The notes under the pieces: generated by a model | The model's input: the letters and a program-made list of their open reading frames with translations, nothing else | The model's database searches: none | What the model was told of the DNA's origin: nothing | NCBI GenBank assembly: GCA_964235605.1 | Contig: CAXSCR010000009.1 | Location: 35,978 to 99,977 of the forward strand | DNA: 64,000 nucleotides | Source of the DNA: DATCRE01 sp964235605 | Lineage (GTDB): Bacteria; Bacteroidota; Bacteroidia; Cytophagales; Cyclobacteriaceae | Direction of reading: 5' to 3' | Translations under genes and position numbers: made by a program | Shown here: piece after piece, positions 10,227-19,518 of the stretch | Layout: the number at the start of each line of letters is the position of its first letter | Position numbering within the stretch: position 1 is the first letter of the stretch

Positions 10227-10660
10227 ATGGTTACTACAGATATTATTGCAATAACAGAAACTACAATTAATGCAGCTGTTGACAGGGTTTGGGATGCGTT
10301 TGTAAATCCCCAAATCATTAAGAAATACATGTTCGGAACCAACATTGTTTCGGATTGGAAAAAGGATCTAAAATAATTTGGAAAGGGAAGTGGCAGGGGA
10401 AATCTTATGAAGATAAAGGTGAGATTCATAAAATCATACCTTCTAAAAAATTGCAATACACTCACTTCAGTCCGCTCTCAGGCTTAACAGATAGTCCTGA
10501 AAATTACCATACAGTTACAATTGAATTGGTAGCTAAAGGAAGCCAGACCGTTGTTTCCTTATCACAAGACAATAATGCCACAGAAGAAGCGCGCGAACAC
10601 GCAAAGAAAAATTGGGCGATCATGCTTTCGTCACTTAAAAAGCTACTAGAGGAAAATTAA
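10227..10660 (+). pseudogene. SRPBCC/AHSA1-family protein with a -1 frameshift
   Basis: The frame from ATG 10227 encodes the family N-terminus (ITETTINAAVDRVWDAFVNPQ, GTNIVSDWKK) and then runs into TAA. The frame used from 10358 continues the same fold without a gap (GSKIIWKGKWQGKSYEDKG, then TVTIELVAKGSQT and an ending KKNWAIMLSSLKKLL). Inserting one A in the A5 tract at 10359-10363 restores a full ~145-residue protein. The gene is therefore disrupted by a single-base deletion in a homopolymer, or the base was lost in sequencing. Related to the divergent gene at 9546-9971. Confidence 0.8.
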
Positions 10661-10902
10661 CATTGGAAAATACGGGTTAGCAAATGGCTTCTTAATAATC
10701 ACAAGGCACTCATAGATATATATAAATTAACGTCTATACTTAATCTACTTTCATACTGTTTAATCCATGAAGCAAATTGCATTTTCTGCTTGATCATTTC
10801 ATTCTACAGTGATTGCTTTTAGCAAACAATAATTAATCGCGATCCTGAAATCACAAAAAGTGTAGTGAAGTATCCTGATTACCGCATTCTATTTTCTGGC
10901 AT

Positions 10903-10924
10903 AAAAAAAGGGCTCGAAGCCCTT
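10903..10924 (-). terminator. Rho-independent terminator of the YtxH gene
   Basis: Read on the minus strand, GGGCT and AGCCC arms close a tight loop and are followed directly by a run of seven T. It lies about 20 bases beyond the stop codon of the leftward YtxH-like gene. Confidence 0.85.
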
Positions 10925-10944
10925 CCGTTTACCTGTCAAATTGC

Positions 10945-11148
10945 TTATGAAGGTTGTCCTTCATGAACGTTCTGAAAATTGCTAATGCTATTTTTAGCAT
11001 ATTCAGTTGCCTTACCAGCCAAATCTTTAAGCAAATCTGAAGCAGAATTAAGTGTTTGCTTACCTTTTTCTGTTCCTAAATAATTTGCGACTACAGCAGC
11101 TACAACAGCACCACCTAGTGCAGCGAGAATTATATTATTTTTAGACAT
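10945..11148 (-). CDS. YtxH-domain small membrane protein
   Basis: 67 residues from ATG 11148, which follows an AT-rich leader; a start at 11193 would add a basic 15-residue extension. One Ala/Val/Gly-rich membrane segment (about 6-24) is followed by a soluble helical tail beginning YLGTEKGKQTL, the YtxH pattern (an N-terminal glycine-rich membrane helix followed by a Gly-x-x-x-Gly-Lys segment). The family is common among stress-inducible envelope proteins; its biochemical role is unknown. A strong terminator follows. Confidence 0.75.
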   Translation of the reverse strand: MSKNNIILAALGGAVVAAVVANYLGTEKGKQTLNSASDLLKDLAGKATEYAKNSISNFQNVHEGQPS

Positions 11149-11473
11149 AAATTTTATGGTTTTTTTATAAAATGAGACTTTTTGTTTACCCATTACTTTG
11201 TTTTAATATACTATTATAAAAAGAATGCCACGGTATGGTTTTCCGGTATATTCCCGGTAACGCTAAAAAAATTTAATATTGAACTATCATGCTGTTGATG
11301 ATTTTAACCGCTAGGCCAATTGTATGACCGGTTTTAAGCAGTGCTTAGCTGCTAATAAATGTCTGACTAAACTGATACAAGAGCACCTTGCTTTGTAATG
11401 TTATATTATCGATAATAGATTCGAATCCCCTATTATAATGTAGCAATCAATTTTTTAAAATGATGAAAATTAT
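11149..11473. other. Intergenic region between diverging genes
   Basis: About 325 bases. A short inverted repeat (ATAATAG/CTATTAT near 11412-11440) surrounds the sequence ATTCGAATC. It superficially resembles a tRNA T-arm but has no cloverleaf. Nothing else was seen. Confidence 0.4.
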
Positions 11474-11863
11474 ATGATTAAAATTTATCTTCTATTCAGT
11501 TTTGGCCTCCTGATCACCTGCAATACAAATTCTAAGGTGTCAGCACCCAATGAATTGGTAGGCACATGGAAAATGATTGAGCAACTGGCCGATCCAGGCG
11601 ATGGAAGCGGGGTTTTTAATAAAGTTGAAAGAGATAAAACTATAGAGTTTTTTCCCGATGGTAGGTTTGCATCAAACGAGTCAATGTGCATGGGTATAAC
11701 TAATGCTGGTTTGGGCACTTACGACACAAAGAAGTTTACTCTTAATCCTACAAATTGTCAAAATGAAATTAACTACCAGATTAAGGATTCACATTTGATT
11801 CTGAGTTTTTTCTGCATAGAACCTTGCGGTGAGAAGTACGAAAAGATTGCGCTAGAGAAGTGA
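11474..11863 (+). CDS. Lipocalin-like lipoprotein
   Basis: 129 residues. The N-terminus MIKIYLLFSFGLLITC is a lipoprotein signal with lipobox Cys16. The motif LVGTWKMIEQL, then TIEFFPDGRFASNE and repeated short beta strands, is the pattern of Bacteroidota lipocalin-like/META-type lipoproteins. It also has several Cys that could pair. It is probably anchored to the periplasmic face of a membrane; ligand unknown. A weak bidirectional hairpin follows. Confidence 0.75.
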   Translation: MIKIYLLFSFGLLITCNTNSKVSAPNELVGTWKMIEQLADPGDGSGVFNKVERDKTIEFFPDGRFASNESMCMGITNAGLGTYDTKKFTLNPTNCQNEINYQIKDSHLILSFFCIEPCGEKYEKIALEK

Positions 11864-11870
11864 TAAAAAG

Positions 11871-11901
11871 AAAAAAGCTACAGGTATCAACTGCGCTTTT
11901 T
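11871..11901. terminator. Bidirectional terminator-like hairpin
   Basis: AAAAAGC (11872-11878) pairs with GCTTTTT (11895-11901) between two convergent genes. The stem is A/T-rich with a 16-base loop, so it is only moderately convincing. Confidence 0.45.
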
Positions 11902-11914
11902 CCTAGTGATAAAT

Positions 11915-12856
11915 TTAATTTTTAGTATCTAGATACTTATTCAATTCTTCAATGGTGATTTCATACGTAAATACATCATTGATTTTATAGTAATTATTTT
12001 TATCTAACGTATAATCGTAGGCAAATTTTACGAAGGTAAGTTTATCTTCCTCAAAGTCGAACAATTGCGCCATTCCTTTCACCTGCGACGTATTAACGCA
12101 GTTGGATTTTAGAACTTGTTTTGCAATAATCATCTTCGCGTCAGAGAATGATTTAGATCGAATTGAGTTACAAGCACTTTCATAATCCCCGTTACCTAAT
12201 TCACATGATTCCCAATATCCATTATCAGAGTTCCCTCCGTTATTAGAATTGTTACCATTGTAGGAAGAGTTGCTTGATGATGTTGTGGTGGTAGTAGTGG
12301 TGGTTGTACTGTTAAGCGTTGGGTCTTGAATATTGGCATTGATATTCACACTAATATTCGCATTTACAACAGGCATGCCCACATTTGAATTCATAGTCAT
12401 TCCTGTATTCATGTTACCTTGATTAACCGTTGTGGTTTGTATGGTAGTCGTGGTGTTGGTATTGCCTGAATTACTACTAACAACAGTTGGTGCATTTCGT
12501 TCAATAATGACTGGATGATTGTTTGATGATATAGGTGCTGAACTCACCATTCTAAAAGTGTATTCGCCCTTCTTATTTTTTACAATGCTTAGTGTTGTTT
12601 CTTCATTTTGTGTAAGCATCACATATTTGGAAAGTTCAGGTGTGGTCTTAGCAAAAACAATTCGCACCTTAACCCCTTCTCCAGTAATGCCTGATTTCTT
12701 TACGTTACTTTGAGGTGAAGCATTTATTTGTTGCCCATTTACATAGACTGTAAATGTTAGACCTTCATCTGAGAAGATCACTAGATTAGAAGTCTGTGCG
12801 CAGACTGTAAGCTCGCAGACTAAGAATAGTAAGATTGAGGTAATGAAGGCTTTCAT
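11915..12856 (-). CDS. Secreted DUF4476-domain protein
   Basis: 313 residues. Signal peptide 1-20 (ends TVCA-Q). Residues ~25-105 form a beta-rich domain (LVIFSDEGLTFTVYVNGQQ). About 115-220 is a Ser/Thr/Asn-rich spacer with runs of Thr and Asn. The last ~95 residues (from about DYESACNSI) are the helical DUF4476 domain common in Bacteroidota, with its conserved NCVNTSQVKGM and FEEDKLTFVKFAY stretches. This domain is usually found on exported proteins; its function is not known. The repetitive linker suggests a flexible tether on the cell surface or in the periplasm. Confidence 0.85.
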   Translation of the reverse strand: MKAFITSILLFLVCELTVCAQTSNLVIFSDEGLTFTVYVNGQQINASPQSNVKKSGITGEGVKVRIVFAKTTPELSKYVMLTQNEETTLSIVKNKKGEYTFRMVSSAPISSNNHPVIIERNAPTVVSSNSGNTNTTTTIQTTTVNQGNMNTGMTMNSNVGMPVVNANISVNINANIQDPTLNSTTTTTTTTTSSSNSSYNGNNSNNGGNSDNGYWESCELGNGDYESACNSIRSKSFSDAKMIIAKQVLKSNCVNTSQVKGMAQLFDFEEDKLTFVKFAYDYTLDKNNYYKINDVFTYEITIEELNKYLDTKN

Positions 12857-12980
12857 GATATTAGTATTAATGTTTTTAGAATTTTAAGCAATTAAGACAA
12901 AATACGAGCTAAACTAATTACCATGTAATTTTATCGATTGTTTGCAAAAATTTTGTAGATGAATCATGGCGGATTGTTCA

Positions 12981-13016
12981 TTAAACATCGGTTACATATT
13001 AAACATCGGTTACATC
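12981..13016. repeat. Two tandem copies of an 18-bp unit
   Basis: TTAAACATCGGTTACAT plus one base occurs twice head-to-tail, 17 of 18 bases identical, in the gap between the DUF4476 gene and the broken MBL-fold gene, about 125 bases upstream of the former. It could be an operator pair or simple slippage. Confidence 0.8.
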
Positions 13017-13151
13017 TAGATAAGTCTTAAAAGCGTCTAACGAACACAGCGCAACGAACGTCTTAAAGTCTAAATACATTTAGTAATGTAAATCGATGTT
13101 TAGTAACAATGATGACAACAGTCTTGGCGAGCTTCGCGGTGCAAATGGCTA

Positions 13152-14281
13152 CTATTCAGATTGCGTTATAGTCTCCCACCAACGTGTTGTATTTTGGATA
13201 TGATCAAGTAATATGGGTTCTCCAATTTTGGGTGTAGTTAGTTTTACATTTCGTATCAATGCTTGCTTTGAAACACGTTCTATGGGCTCACGCCAGGGAT
13301 GAAGTGCTAATTTAAACTTAGCCCAATGTACAGGCATCAAGATATGTCTGTTTTTAAATCTATCGCTGCTTCAACCACTTGCTCAGGCATCATGTGTATG
13401 TAAGGCCACTGGAGGTCATATTGACCACATTCCAACAAGGCAATATTAAATGGACCAAACTTGTCGCCAATTGTTTTAAATGAGTTATCATAGCCCGAAT
13501 CGCCTCCAATAAATATTTTATAGCCACTCAGGTTTAAAGCATAAGAGGACCATAACGTCTTATTCCGTATGAAGCCTCTGCCGGAAAAATGCCGGGCAGG
13601 AGTTGAAGTTAGGGTGACATCAGAGAATAGGTTTTTGCTTTCCCACCAATCAAGTTCAATTATTTTGTTTTCTTCAATGCCCCAATGCACAAGATGAGTG
13701 CCTATGCCTAGTGGTACGCAAAACAAATTCGTTCGATCTTTAAGTTTAATAATTGTATTGTAATCAAGATGGTCATAATGATCGTGACTTATTACTACAA
13801 CATCTACCGGAGGAAAATCTTCTATTTTGTAAGTAGTGGTAACAGGATAGTTTTTTGTACCCGCGTATTGAACTGGCGAGGCTCTTTCACTGAACATGGG
13901 ATCGACCAAAATGTGTCTACCCTTAAAAGCGATAAGATAGGATGAATGTCCAAACCAAATAATTTGGGCGATGTTTTTATCTAACGAAAGTAAATTGGTA
14001 TTCACGACAGGCAAAGGTTCAGCAGGCTCGCGATCTATCCCTTTGGAAAATAGGAAGTCTTTTATCATGCCGAAATAAGAAACTCCATCCGCCAACATGG
14101 GTGTATTCTCAATGTTCTCAAAACTTCCGTTTTTGTATTGAGGGGAACGTTCTATTCTTTTTAGTCTTTCTCCTTGAGGTAATTTTCCGAATGATCGTTG
14201 TTGCATAAAAATAAAGGTAATTAGAGCCAAGAGAATAGTTCCTACCCCTAGCACTTTTGATAGCTTAATAAGAAATTTCAT
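13152..14281 (-). pseudogene. MBL-fold hydrolase (UlaG/NAPE-PLD-like) with a frameshift
   Basis: Read leftward from ATG 14281: an N-terminal membrane helix (about 5-26), then an MBL-fold domain with HILVDPMFS, the zinc-binding VVISHDHYDHLDY motif, TPARHFSGRG and FIGGDSGYD, as in N-acylphosphatidylethanolamine phospholipase D-like/UlaG-like proteins. The frame ends at TGA near 13340, just before the last conserved block. The neighbouring frame continues immediately with LMPVHWAKFKLALHPW and a normal C-terminus to 13152. One missing base near 13340-13347 explains it. The membrane anchor and family are clear; substrate unknown. Whether the frameshift is real or a sequencing slip cannot be decided here. 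Confidence 0.8.
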
Positions 14282-14394
14282 ACGCTATAGACGGCAGAGA
14301 TACTAAATTATTGTATATCAATTGCAATAGATGCTTTGGAGTTGTTACATATTATTATATTCGAATGAACGAACCGGATTGACGTGTCCAAAAT

Positions 14395-15720
14395 TCATTT
14401 ATTTTTTTTTAGAGGTTCTTTATCGGCATTGAAAAGTTTTGGGGTACTTCTCATGTTCCTTTCAGCGTCATCACCTCTGTTCTGTTCAGCGCTTATGTCT
14501 TTCATTTCTTCATATTTGATTGGCGCTATGAGACATCCACTTTGAGTAGGTAATACATCCTTCCAATCTTTTATAAGTTGCTTATAGGCTTTTCCAACTG
14601 GTCGAATGTTGCGGTCGAGGTCATATAGTCCAGCTGAGTTTGATTTGCCTTCATTCTCACGAAGTGCACTGTTCCAATCAACTTGGTCTATTAGGGAGTA
14701 CCAAGTAAATCCAAGAATCGGAATTCCATCATTTCGTATCCGCATCACATTGGCCCATTCCTTCAATAACCACTTAATGGCTTCCTTTCCAGTATGTCCC
14801 TGGGGTATATTTGTTTCAGTATGCATGATTGGAATACGATACCGTTCATAGTATTGTGACGTGATGACATAATATCCCAAGACCTCTCCTGCGCTGCGGG
14901 TTCTACCACTAGGTGATACACGATGCTCATTGTTGATATAGTAATCATTACCCATGATGCAGTGCCGCTTAAGATTATGGCTAAGAAAAAAATGATACTC
15001 ATCTCGAGTCAATCCATTGTCCATAAGATATTCATACATGTCTGAGTCAATACGTTTGCCATAATTTAGATCAAGCGATAAGAATCGCCTCGCGTTCATT
15101 AACTCGGCTGGCTTAATTGCTTTTGGATTTTTTGCATGGAAATATTCCGTTGACTCACTTTGAATAAAGATTGCATCAGGGCGTACTTTAAGTATTTCCT
15201 GCATGGCCATCACATTCGCTTTTACAATATATTTTAAGGCAGTTGCAAATGATAAGTCTGTTGTAAGCTGTTCATTCCACCAACCATAATAAGCAGAGAA
15301 CAAGGCGCATATATACATTTCATTAATAGGTGTATACAGTTGTATCCAGGGGTAGCGTTTAGCGAAACTTGAAGCATAAGATGCAAATAGCTTAGGGAAG
15401 TCTGGATTTTGGAAATTCCCAATCCAATCTGGTACACCAAAATGGCATAGATCTACAATGGGTAATATTTTCCTTTTCCGTAAATCATTGTAAACTAAAT
15501 CTGAAAAACTCCAATCGTACTCATCTGCTTGGAGGTAAACGCGATGGAGCGGTACACCATAACGTAAAAAGCTGATACCTAATTCCTGCACCAGGTCAAA
15601 GTCTTTAGCCCATTGATCGTAATGTTTACACTTTTCAAACTCGTCTACTCTGTGCTTCCCATTCTGTATGGTGGGATTACTATTTTCAATCCCAGTTGCA
15701 AACATGAATCTATAAGGCAT
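14395..15720 (-). CDS. GH1-like family glycosidase
   Basis: 441 residues from ATG 15720 (MPYRFMFATGIENS fits the family start; the ATG at 15771 would add 17 residues without family character). TIM-barrel pattern of family 1-like glycosyl hydrolases: FATGIENS, LGISFLRYGVPLHRV, LPIVDLCHFGVPDW, acid/base Glu134 in TPINEMY (family usual TxNEP; here M replaces P), nucleophile candidate Glu302 in MHTETN, and the late FTWYSLIDQVDW block corresponding to the aglycone-site region. No signal peptide, so it is probably cytoplasmic. It would release sugars from beta-glycosides; exact substrate unknown. The last ~50 residues are charged and outside the fold. Neighbour at 15844 is a secreted esterase-like hydrolase on the same strand. 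Confidence 0.82.
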   Translation of the reverse strand: MPYRFMFATGIENSNPTIQNGKHRVDEFEKCKHYDQWAKDFDLVQELGISFLRYGVPLHRVYLQADEYDWSFSDLVYNDLRKRKILPIVDLCHFGVPDWIGNFQNPDFPKLFASYASSFAKRYPWIQLYTPINEMYICALFSAYYGWWNEQLTTDLSFATALKYIVKANVMAMQEILKVRPDAIFIQSESTEYFHAKNPKAIKPAELMNARRFLSLDLNYGKRIDSDMYEYLMDNGLTRDEYHFFLSHNLKRHCIMGNDYYINNEHRVSPSGRTRSAGEVLGYYVITSQYYERYRIPIMHTETNIPQGHTGKEAIKWLLKEWANVMRIRNDGIPILGFTWYSLIDQVDWNSALRENEGKSNSAGLYDLDRNIRPVGKAYKQLIKDWKDVLPTQSGCLIAPIKYEEMKDISAEQNRGDDAERNMRSTPKLFNADKEPLKKNK

Positions 15721-15843
15721 AAGCAAAGTTTTTTTACTAAAAGCAATAAATATATGCCAGGATGAAGTCACCGAGTATAGTAGTCAGTAAAGTCATTTAA
15801 ACAGTAATTTTTCAAAGTAGGATTAAAGTCTATCTAATTATAA

Positions 15844-16752
15844 TTACTTTAAATGATCTTCTAGAAATTTATAAAGTTTAGTACGTACTTCTTCATTATC
15901 GAACATCTCTCCATAATGCGGAGCATCCTTTACAACAATCATTTCATTTTTTACGTGTGCAAGGTCAAGATATGATTTCAATAAATAAGATTGCGCTGTA
16001 GGCACATCTGAATCTTTTTCACCATGCACGATGAAGAAAGGCGGATCATTCTGATCAACATAGGTAACAGGACTAGCAAGCTTACTTACATCAGGTCTTT
16101 TTAATGGTGACGTACCTAATAATTTTGAAATAGGATTGTCTAAATCGTTAGGATTAGCATTCCCAAAAAATAATAGAAAATCACTTGGTCCATAGAAATC
16201 AATCACAGCTTTAATGTTGAATAAAGGCTTCTTTTTTGAAGCATAGAACTCGCTAACACTGCTGTTATTGGATAAACCCAGTAATGAGGCTAAGTGCCCA
16301 CCGGCTGAAAAGCCAATTAACGCAAATCGATTTTTATCTAGTTTGTATTTCACAGCATTATTATATAAGAACTCCACGCCTTGTTCACAATCTTGAATTT
16401 GCGCAGGGAATATAGCAGTTGTGCTATGTCTATAATCAATGGAGGCAAGGGCATACCCTTTATCCACAAGGCTCTTAATCGTGGTTTTCATATAGCCCAT
16501 GTCTGCATACTTATCATTAAACATCCACGCTCCTCCATGAATCCAAATTAAAAGCGGCGTGTTTGAGCTTGCATTTGCAGGAAGGTAAATATCTAATGTG
16601 TGTTTCTTCAAGGTATCATTCGCATAGGGAATATTTTGATGCAAGATGGTTCCTTTAGGAAAAGTATTGTTTATAAATTCTGGTGTCTGCGCATTCGTAT
16701 GTGATATAAAAAGTAACAGCGCAAATAGTAAGTTTATCTTGAAGAGCGTCAT
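15844..16752 (-). CDS. Secreted alpha/beta hydrolase (esterase/lipase, BD-FAE type)
   Basis: 302 residues from ATG 16752, chosen because it gives a clean signal peptide (1-21, ends NAQ). A start at 16833 would bury it. Motifs: oxyanion-hole HGGAW (72-76), DYRHS, the nucleophile elbow GFSAGG with Ser149, Asp in HGEKDSDVP and His in APHYGEM. This is the arrangement of carbohydrate-linked esterases (BD-FAE-like, hormone-sensitive-lipase type). It probably removes acyl groups from polysaccharides or small esters outside the cytoplasm. It lies on the same strand as the GH1-like gene, 120 bases away, and could share its transcript. Confidence 0.87.
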   Translation of the reverse strand: MTLFKINLLFALLLFISHTNAQTPEFINNTFPKGTILHQNIPYANDTLKKHTLDIYLPANASSNTPLLIWIHGGAWMFNDKYADMGYMKTTIKSLVDKGYALASIDYRHSTTAIFPAQIQDCEQGVEFLYNNAVKYKLDKNRFALIGFSAGGHLASLLGLSNNSSVSEFYASKKKPLFNIKAVIDFYGPSDFLLFFGNANPNDLDNPISKLLGTSPLKRPDVSKLASPVTYVDQNDPPFFIVHGEKDSDVPTAQSYLLKSYLDLAHVKNEMIVVKDAPHYGEMFDNEEVRTKLYKFLEDHLK

Positions 16753-16913
16753 GGTATAATCATTTATTGAGTTAAGCTCCGCTAAGATCTTAATTTGTTC
16801 TCTACTTACAAAAAGATTAGACTGTATTAACAAGTAGTAGCATATGGCATAGTATTTTGTGTCTTACCGTTTTAGTCCACCTACTCGAATATTGAATTTA
16901 AATCAAAATAATA

Positions 16914-17465
16914 ATGAATACGAATAGACTTTCTGCTAACATGGCAGCGGCTTTAAACGAGCACATGACAAAGGAGGCACATGCATCACAAATTTATTTA
17001 TCCTATGGTGCTTGGGCTGATAGCCAGGGCTTAGACGGGGTTTCAAACTTTTTATTCAGGCATGCCCATGAAGAGCGAAACCACATGATGAAGATATTGG
17101 AATACATTCTAAAAAGAGGTGCCACCGTAAAAGTATCTGCCATCCCTGCTCCACCATCAGATCCTACAAGTGTTAAACATTGTTTTGAAAAAGTATTTGA
17201 ACATGAAGTCGATAACACGACCGCTATTTACAAGATAGTTAAAATGAGTCTAATTGAAGAAGATTGGGCCACATGGAATTTTATGCAATGGTTCGTAAAA
17301 GAACAAACTGAAGAGGAAACCCTAGCGCTTGAGTTATTGGGCAAAGTAAATTCTGCCGGAGGCAATAACATCAATACCGCAGCATTATATGAGCTTAATA
17401 AAGAACTCAAAGACATGCCCGATGACGCCCAACTTGCTCAAGATGTAACATCAGACAAACCATAA
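16914..17465 (+). CDS. ftnA: Bacterial non-haem ferritin
   Basis: 183 residues, normal length for ferritin. The four-helix pattern is clear: LNEHMTKEAHASQIYLSYG (first ferroxidase Glu region), HAHEERNHMMKILEY (E-x-x-H ligand pair) and FVKEQTEEETLALELL (third-helix ligands). It oxidises Fe(II) and stores ferric iron in a 24-subunit shell in the cytoplasm. The gene starts 160 bases from the divergent esterase gene and is followed by a perfect 15-bp hairpin. Confidence 0.93.
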   Translation: MNTNRLSANMAAALNEHMTKEAHASQIYLSYGAWADSQGLDGVSNFLFRHAHEERNHMMKILEYILKRGATVKVSAIPAPPSDPTSVKHCFEKVFEHEVDNTTAIYKIVKMSLIEEDWATWNFMQWFVKEQTEEETLALELLGKVNSAGGNNINTAALYELNKELKDMPDDAQLAQDVTSDKP

Positions 17466-17493
17466 TTTCCAAAACACCACCGCATAATCGCAT

Positions 17494-17526
17494 TTCTAAA
17501 TTTTCTCCACCGGAGAAAATTTAGAA
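17494..17526. terminator. Strong bidirectional hairpin
   Basis: A perfect 15-bp stem (TTCTAAATTTTCTCC with its complement) closes on a 3-base loop. It lies exactly between the convergent ferritin and DinB genes and has A/T-rich outer arms on both sides, so it can serve both strands. Confidence 0.8.
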
Positions 17527-17536
17527 TACCCAATAC

Positions 17537-18091
17537 CTAGTTTAAATTCCTCAACGCCTGCAAAACATGTCTTTCATTATGTGAAATTAGAAATTGAAAG
17601 GCATCACCTAGTTTAAACGTAATCCATTTAAAAATTGAAAGCGGAATTTTAACGCGGTTCAAATCTACGTGCTGAGCTTCGTTTAGGTACGAGAGGAAAG
17701 TTTCTTGTTGCTCAATAAATTCAGCAATTACAGCATGGGCATTTAGGTTGACCCCAGGTATATAATTCTTTAAAGCTTTATACTTCTTCGTTCCTGTTTT
17801 AGGATCCATCATGCGCGTAAAGTAATTACCAAACCATGAGCTAGTGAAAATTTCAGATGAAGGCTTGCCTTTTTGTTTATCCAACCCTTTTCTGATCTGC
17901 GGTAGATAATAATGTCCATAACTATTTAAATGATCCATACATTGCGCAATACTCCAACCTCCAGATGCAGCAGGTTTAAGTAAATCTGAGTCTATCATGT
18001 TTTGAAATCGTACCGCTTCTTGTAAATGACCTTCTACTTTCCTTTCAAGCTCATTTAACAATGTTGCTTTTTGAATAGATGGCGTTTTCAT
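17537..18091 (-). CDS. DinB-family protein
   Basis: 184 residues, entirely helical. The motif WSIAQCMDHLNSYGHYYLPQI carries the first metal-ligand His of the DinB/YfiT four-helix fold, and LISHNERHVLQALRNL carries the second pair of His. The family includes thiol-dependent (bacillithiol-type) metal-binding enzymes; specific reaction unknown. Length and ends are normal. Confidence 0.85.
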   Translation of the reverse strand: MKTPSIQKATLLNELERKVEGHLQEAVRFQNMIDSDLLKPAASGGWSIAQCMDHLNSYGHYYLPQIRKGLDKQKGKPSSEIFTSSWFGNYFTRMMDPKTGTKKYKALKNYIPGVNLNAHAVIAEFIEQQETFLSYLNEAQHVDLNRVKIPLSIFKWITFKLGDAFQFLISHNERHVLQALRNLN

Positions 18092-18384
18092 TGCTGTTGC
18101 TTTTAATTACAATGCAAAGTTGTGTTAAACATAAAAGTTAAATCTTGGTAATTTCCAACATTTTAAATTTTCACTTTGTTGATGAGTTTGCTAAAGTTTG
18201 TAAGATATCTCATTTTGTTTATTTAAAGTCGCTCATTCCACAGACTTACATAAAGTTACAAGGTGATTAGCTTGGTACATATATTTGAATAATTTAACCC
18301 AAACTCTTTTCTGCTTTCAGTAATTTAAGTCATAACTTTGCTTGTTATGTTGTGGTAAAGAACACATACGTATATAACTAAAAT

Positions 18385-19440
18385 ATGTTTGCACAGGTAC
18401 GTTGCCCTGATATATTACTTCCTGAAGAACTTGACAATTACCTTGAAAGGGGTTGGTTTAGGATGGGGCAAAATATATTCACCACAAATTTTTTAAACTT
18501 TAACGGCTTTTTTTATAACGCCATCTGGTTGCGCATCCCACTGAATGGTTTACCCATAAATGGCTCTCAGCAGAAAATCATCAAACGTAATTCGGCATTT
18601 AGAACAGAGATTCGAAAGGCGTTCATTAATCCTGAAAAAGAAGCTTTATTTGATATTTATAAAGAAAGTGTCCCTTTTAATACCGCCGCTACATTACAGA
18701 ATCTTTTATTTGGCAAGGCCTTTCGTGCCATCTACAACACCCACGAAGTAAATGTTTACGACGGTAATAAATTGATAGCGACTGGTTTTTTTGACTTGGG
18801 CAGCATGAGTGCGGCCGGTATTACTTGCTTTTATGATCCGTCCTATAAAAAGTACAGCTTAGGTAAGTATCTTATTTACCTAAAACTAGATTATTGCCGA
18901 CAAATGAATTTCAAATACTTCTATCCGGGTTATTTTGTTCCTGGCTATTCGTTGTTTGATTATAAGCTGGAAATTGGTAAGGCTACGCTGCAGTACTTTG
19001 AGATAAGCAAACAGCAGTGGTATTCTATAAATGATTTCTCCCCGAAGCATAACGCCCTTCAGGTTATGCAGGCTCATTTAATTGCAATACAGATGCGCTT
19101 GTCTGACGCAGGAATTGCTAGTACAATCTTTAAATATGAGTTTTTCGATGTAAATACATTGCCTGATCTAATGGATATTGACTTTTTTGATTTCCCGGTT
19201 TTTTTGTATTTGGATTTGCCTGGTAACGGAATAAGTCCAACAATAGTTTTTGACGTGCGTGATCATCACTATCATTTGATTCAATGTAGCAGTTTGTGGT
19301 CATCAAATATGCCCAACGTAAATGAAATATACTCGTCTGATCTATTTAGAATCGAACACTTTATTTTTTCAAGTAAGAATGAAATAGACATGGTTGCAAA
19401 TGTTTGTTCGCATTTCAGTATTGTAAATTTAAAATCTTAA
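18385..19440 (+). CDS. Arginyl-tRNA-protein transferase-like protein (ATE/Bpt C-terminal fold)
   Basis: 351 residues. Residues ~130-200 (GNKLIATGFFDLGSMSAAG, ITCFYDPSYKKYSLGKYL, FKYFYPGYFVPGY) match the C-terminal GNAT-like domain of arginyl/leucyl-tRNA-protein transferases (ATE1, Bpt), including the conserved FYDP, SLG and YPGY elements. The N-terminal Cys-rich part seen in eukaryotic ATE1 and in Bpt is reduced to one Cys. If active it would attach an amino acid from tRNA to protein N-termini, marking them for ClpS/ClpAP. The last ~130 residues look like a second, unfamiliar domain. A TACGTA palindrome at 18367 sits just upstream, probably by chance. Confidence 0.7.
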   Translation: MFAQVRCPDILLPEELDNYLERGWFRMGQNIFTTNFLNFNGFFYNAIWLRIPLNGLPINGSQQKIIKRNSAFRTEIRKAFINPEKEALFDIYKESVPFNTAATLQNLLFGKAFRAIYNTHEVNVYDGNKLIATGFFDLGSMSAAGITCFYDPSYKKYSLGKYLIYLKLDYCRQMNFKYFYPGYFVPGYSLFDYKLEIGKATLQYFEISKQQWYSINDFSPKHNALQVMQAHLIAIQMRLSDAGIASTIFKYEFFDVNTLPDLMDIDFFDFPVFLYLDLPGNGISPTIVFDVRDHHYHLIQCSSLWSSNMPNVNEIYSSDLFRIEHFIFSSKNEIDMVANVCSHFSIVNLKS

Positions 19441-19469
19441 CGCTTTTGCAAAGGTTACGGATTGGCCAT

Positions 19470-19507
19470 AAAAAAAGTTGCCTATGCTAACTGCTGTAGG
19501 CAACTTT
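19470..19507. terminator. Bidirectional terminator
   Basis: AAAGTTGCCTA pairs with TAGGCAACTTT across a 12-base loop, flanked by an A run on one side. It lies between the convergent transferase-like and Hsp20 genes. Confidence 0.85.
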
Positions 19508-19518
19508 ATCATTGCATG

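Noticed and set aside
11412..11440. tRNA T-arm-like sequence (ATTCGAATC)
   Set aside because: No cloverleaf could be drawn around it; it is just a short inverted repeat.
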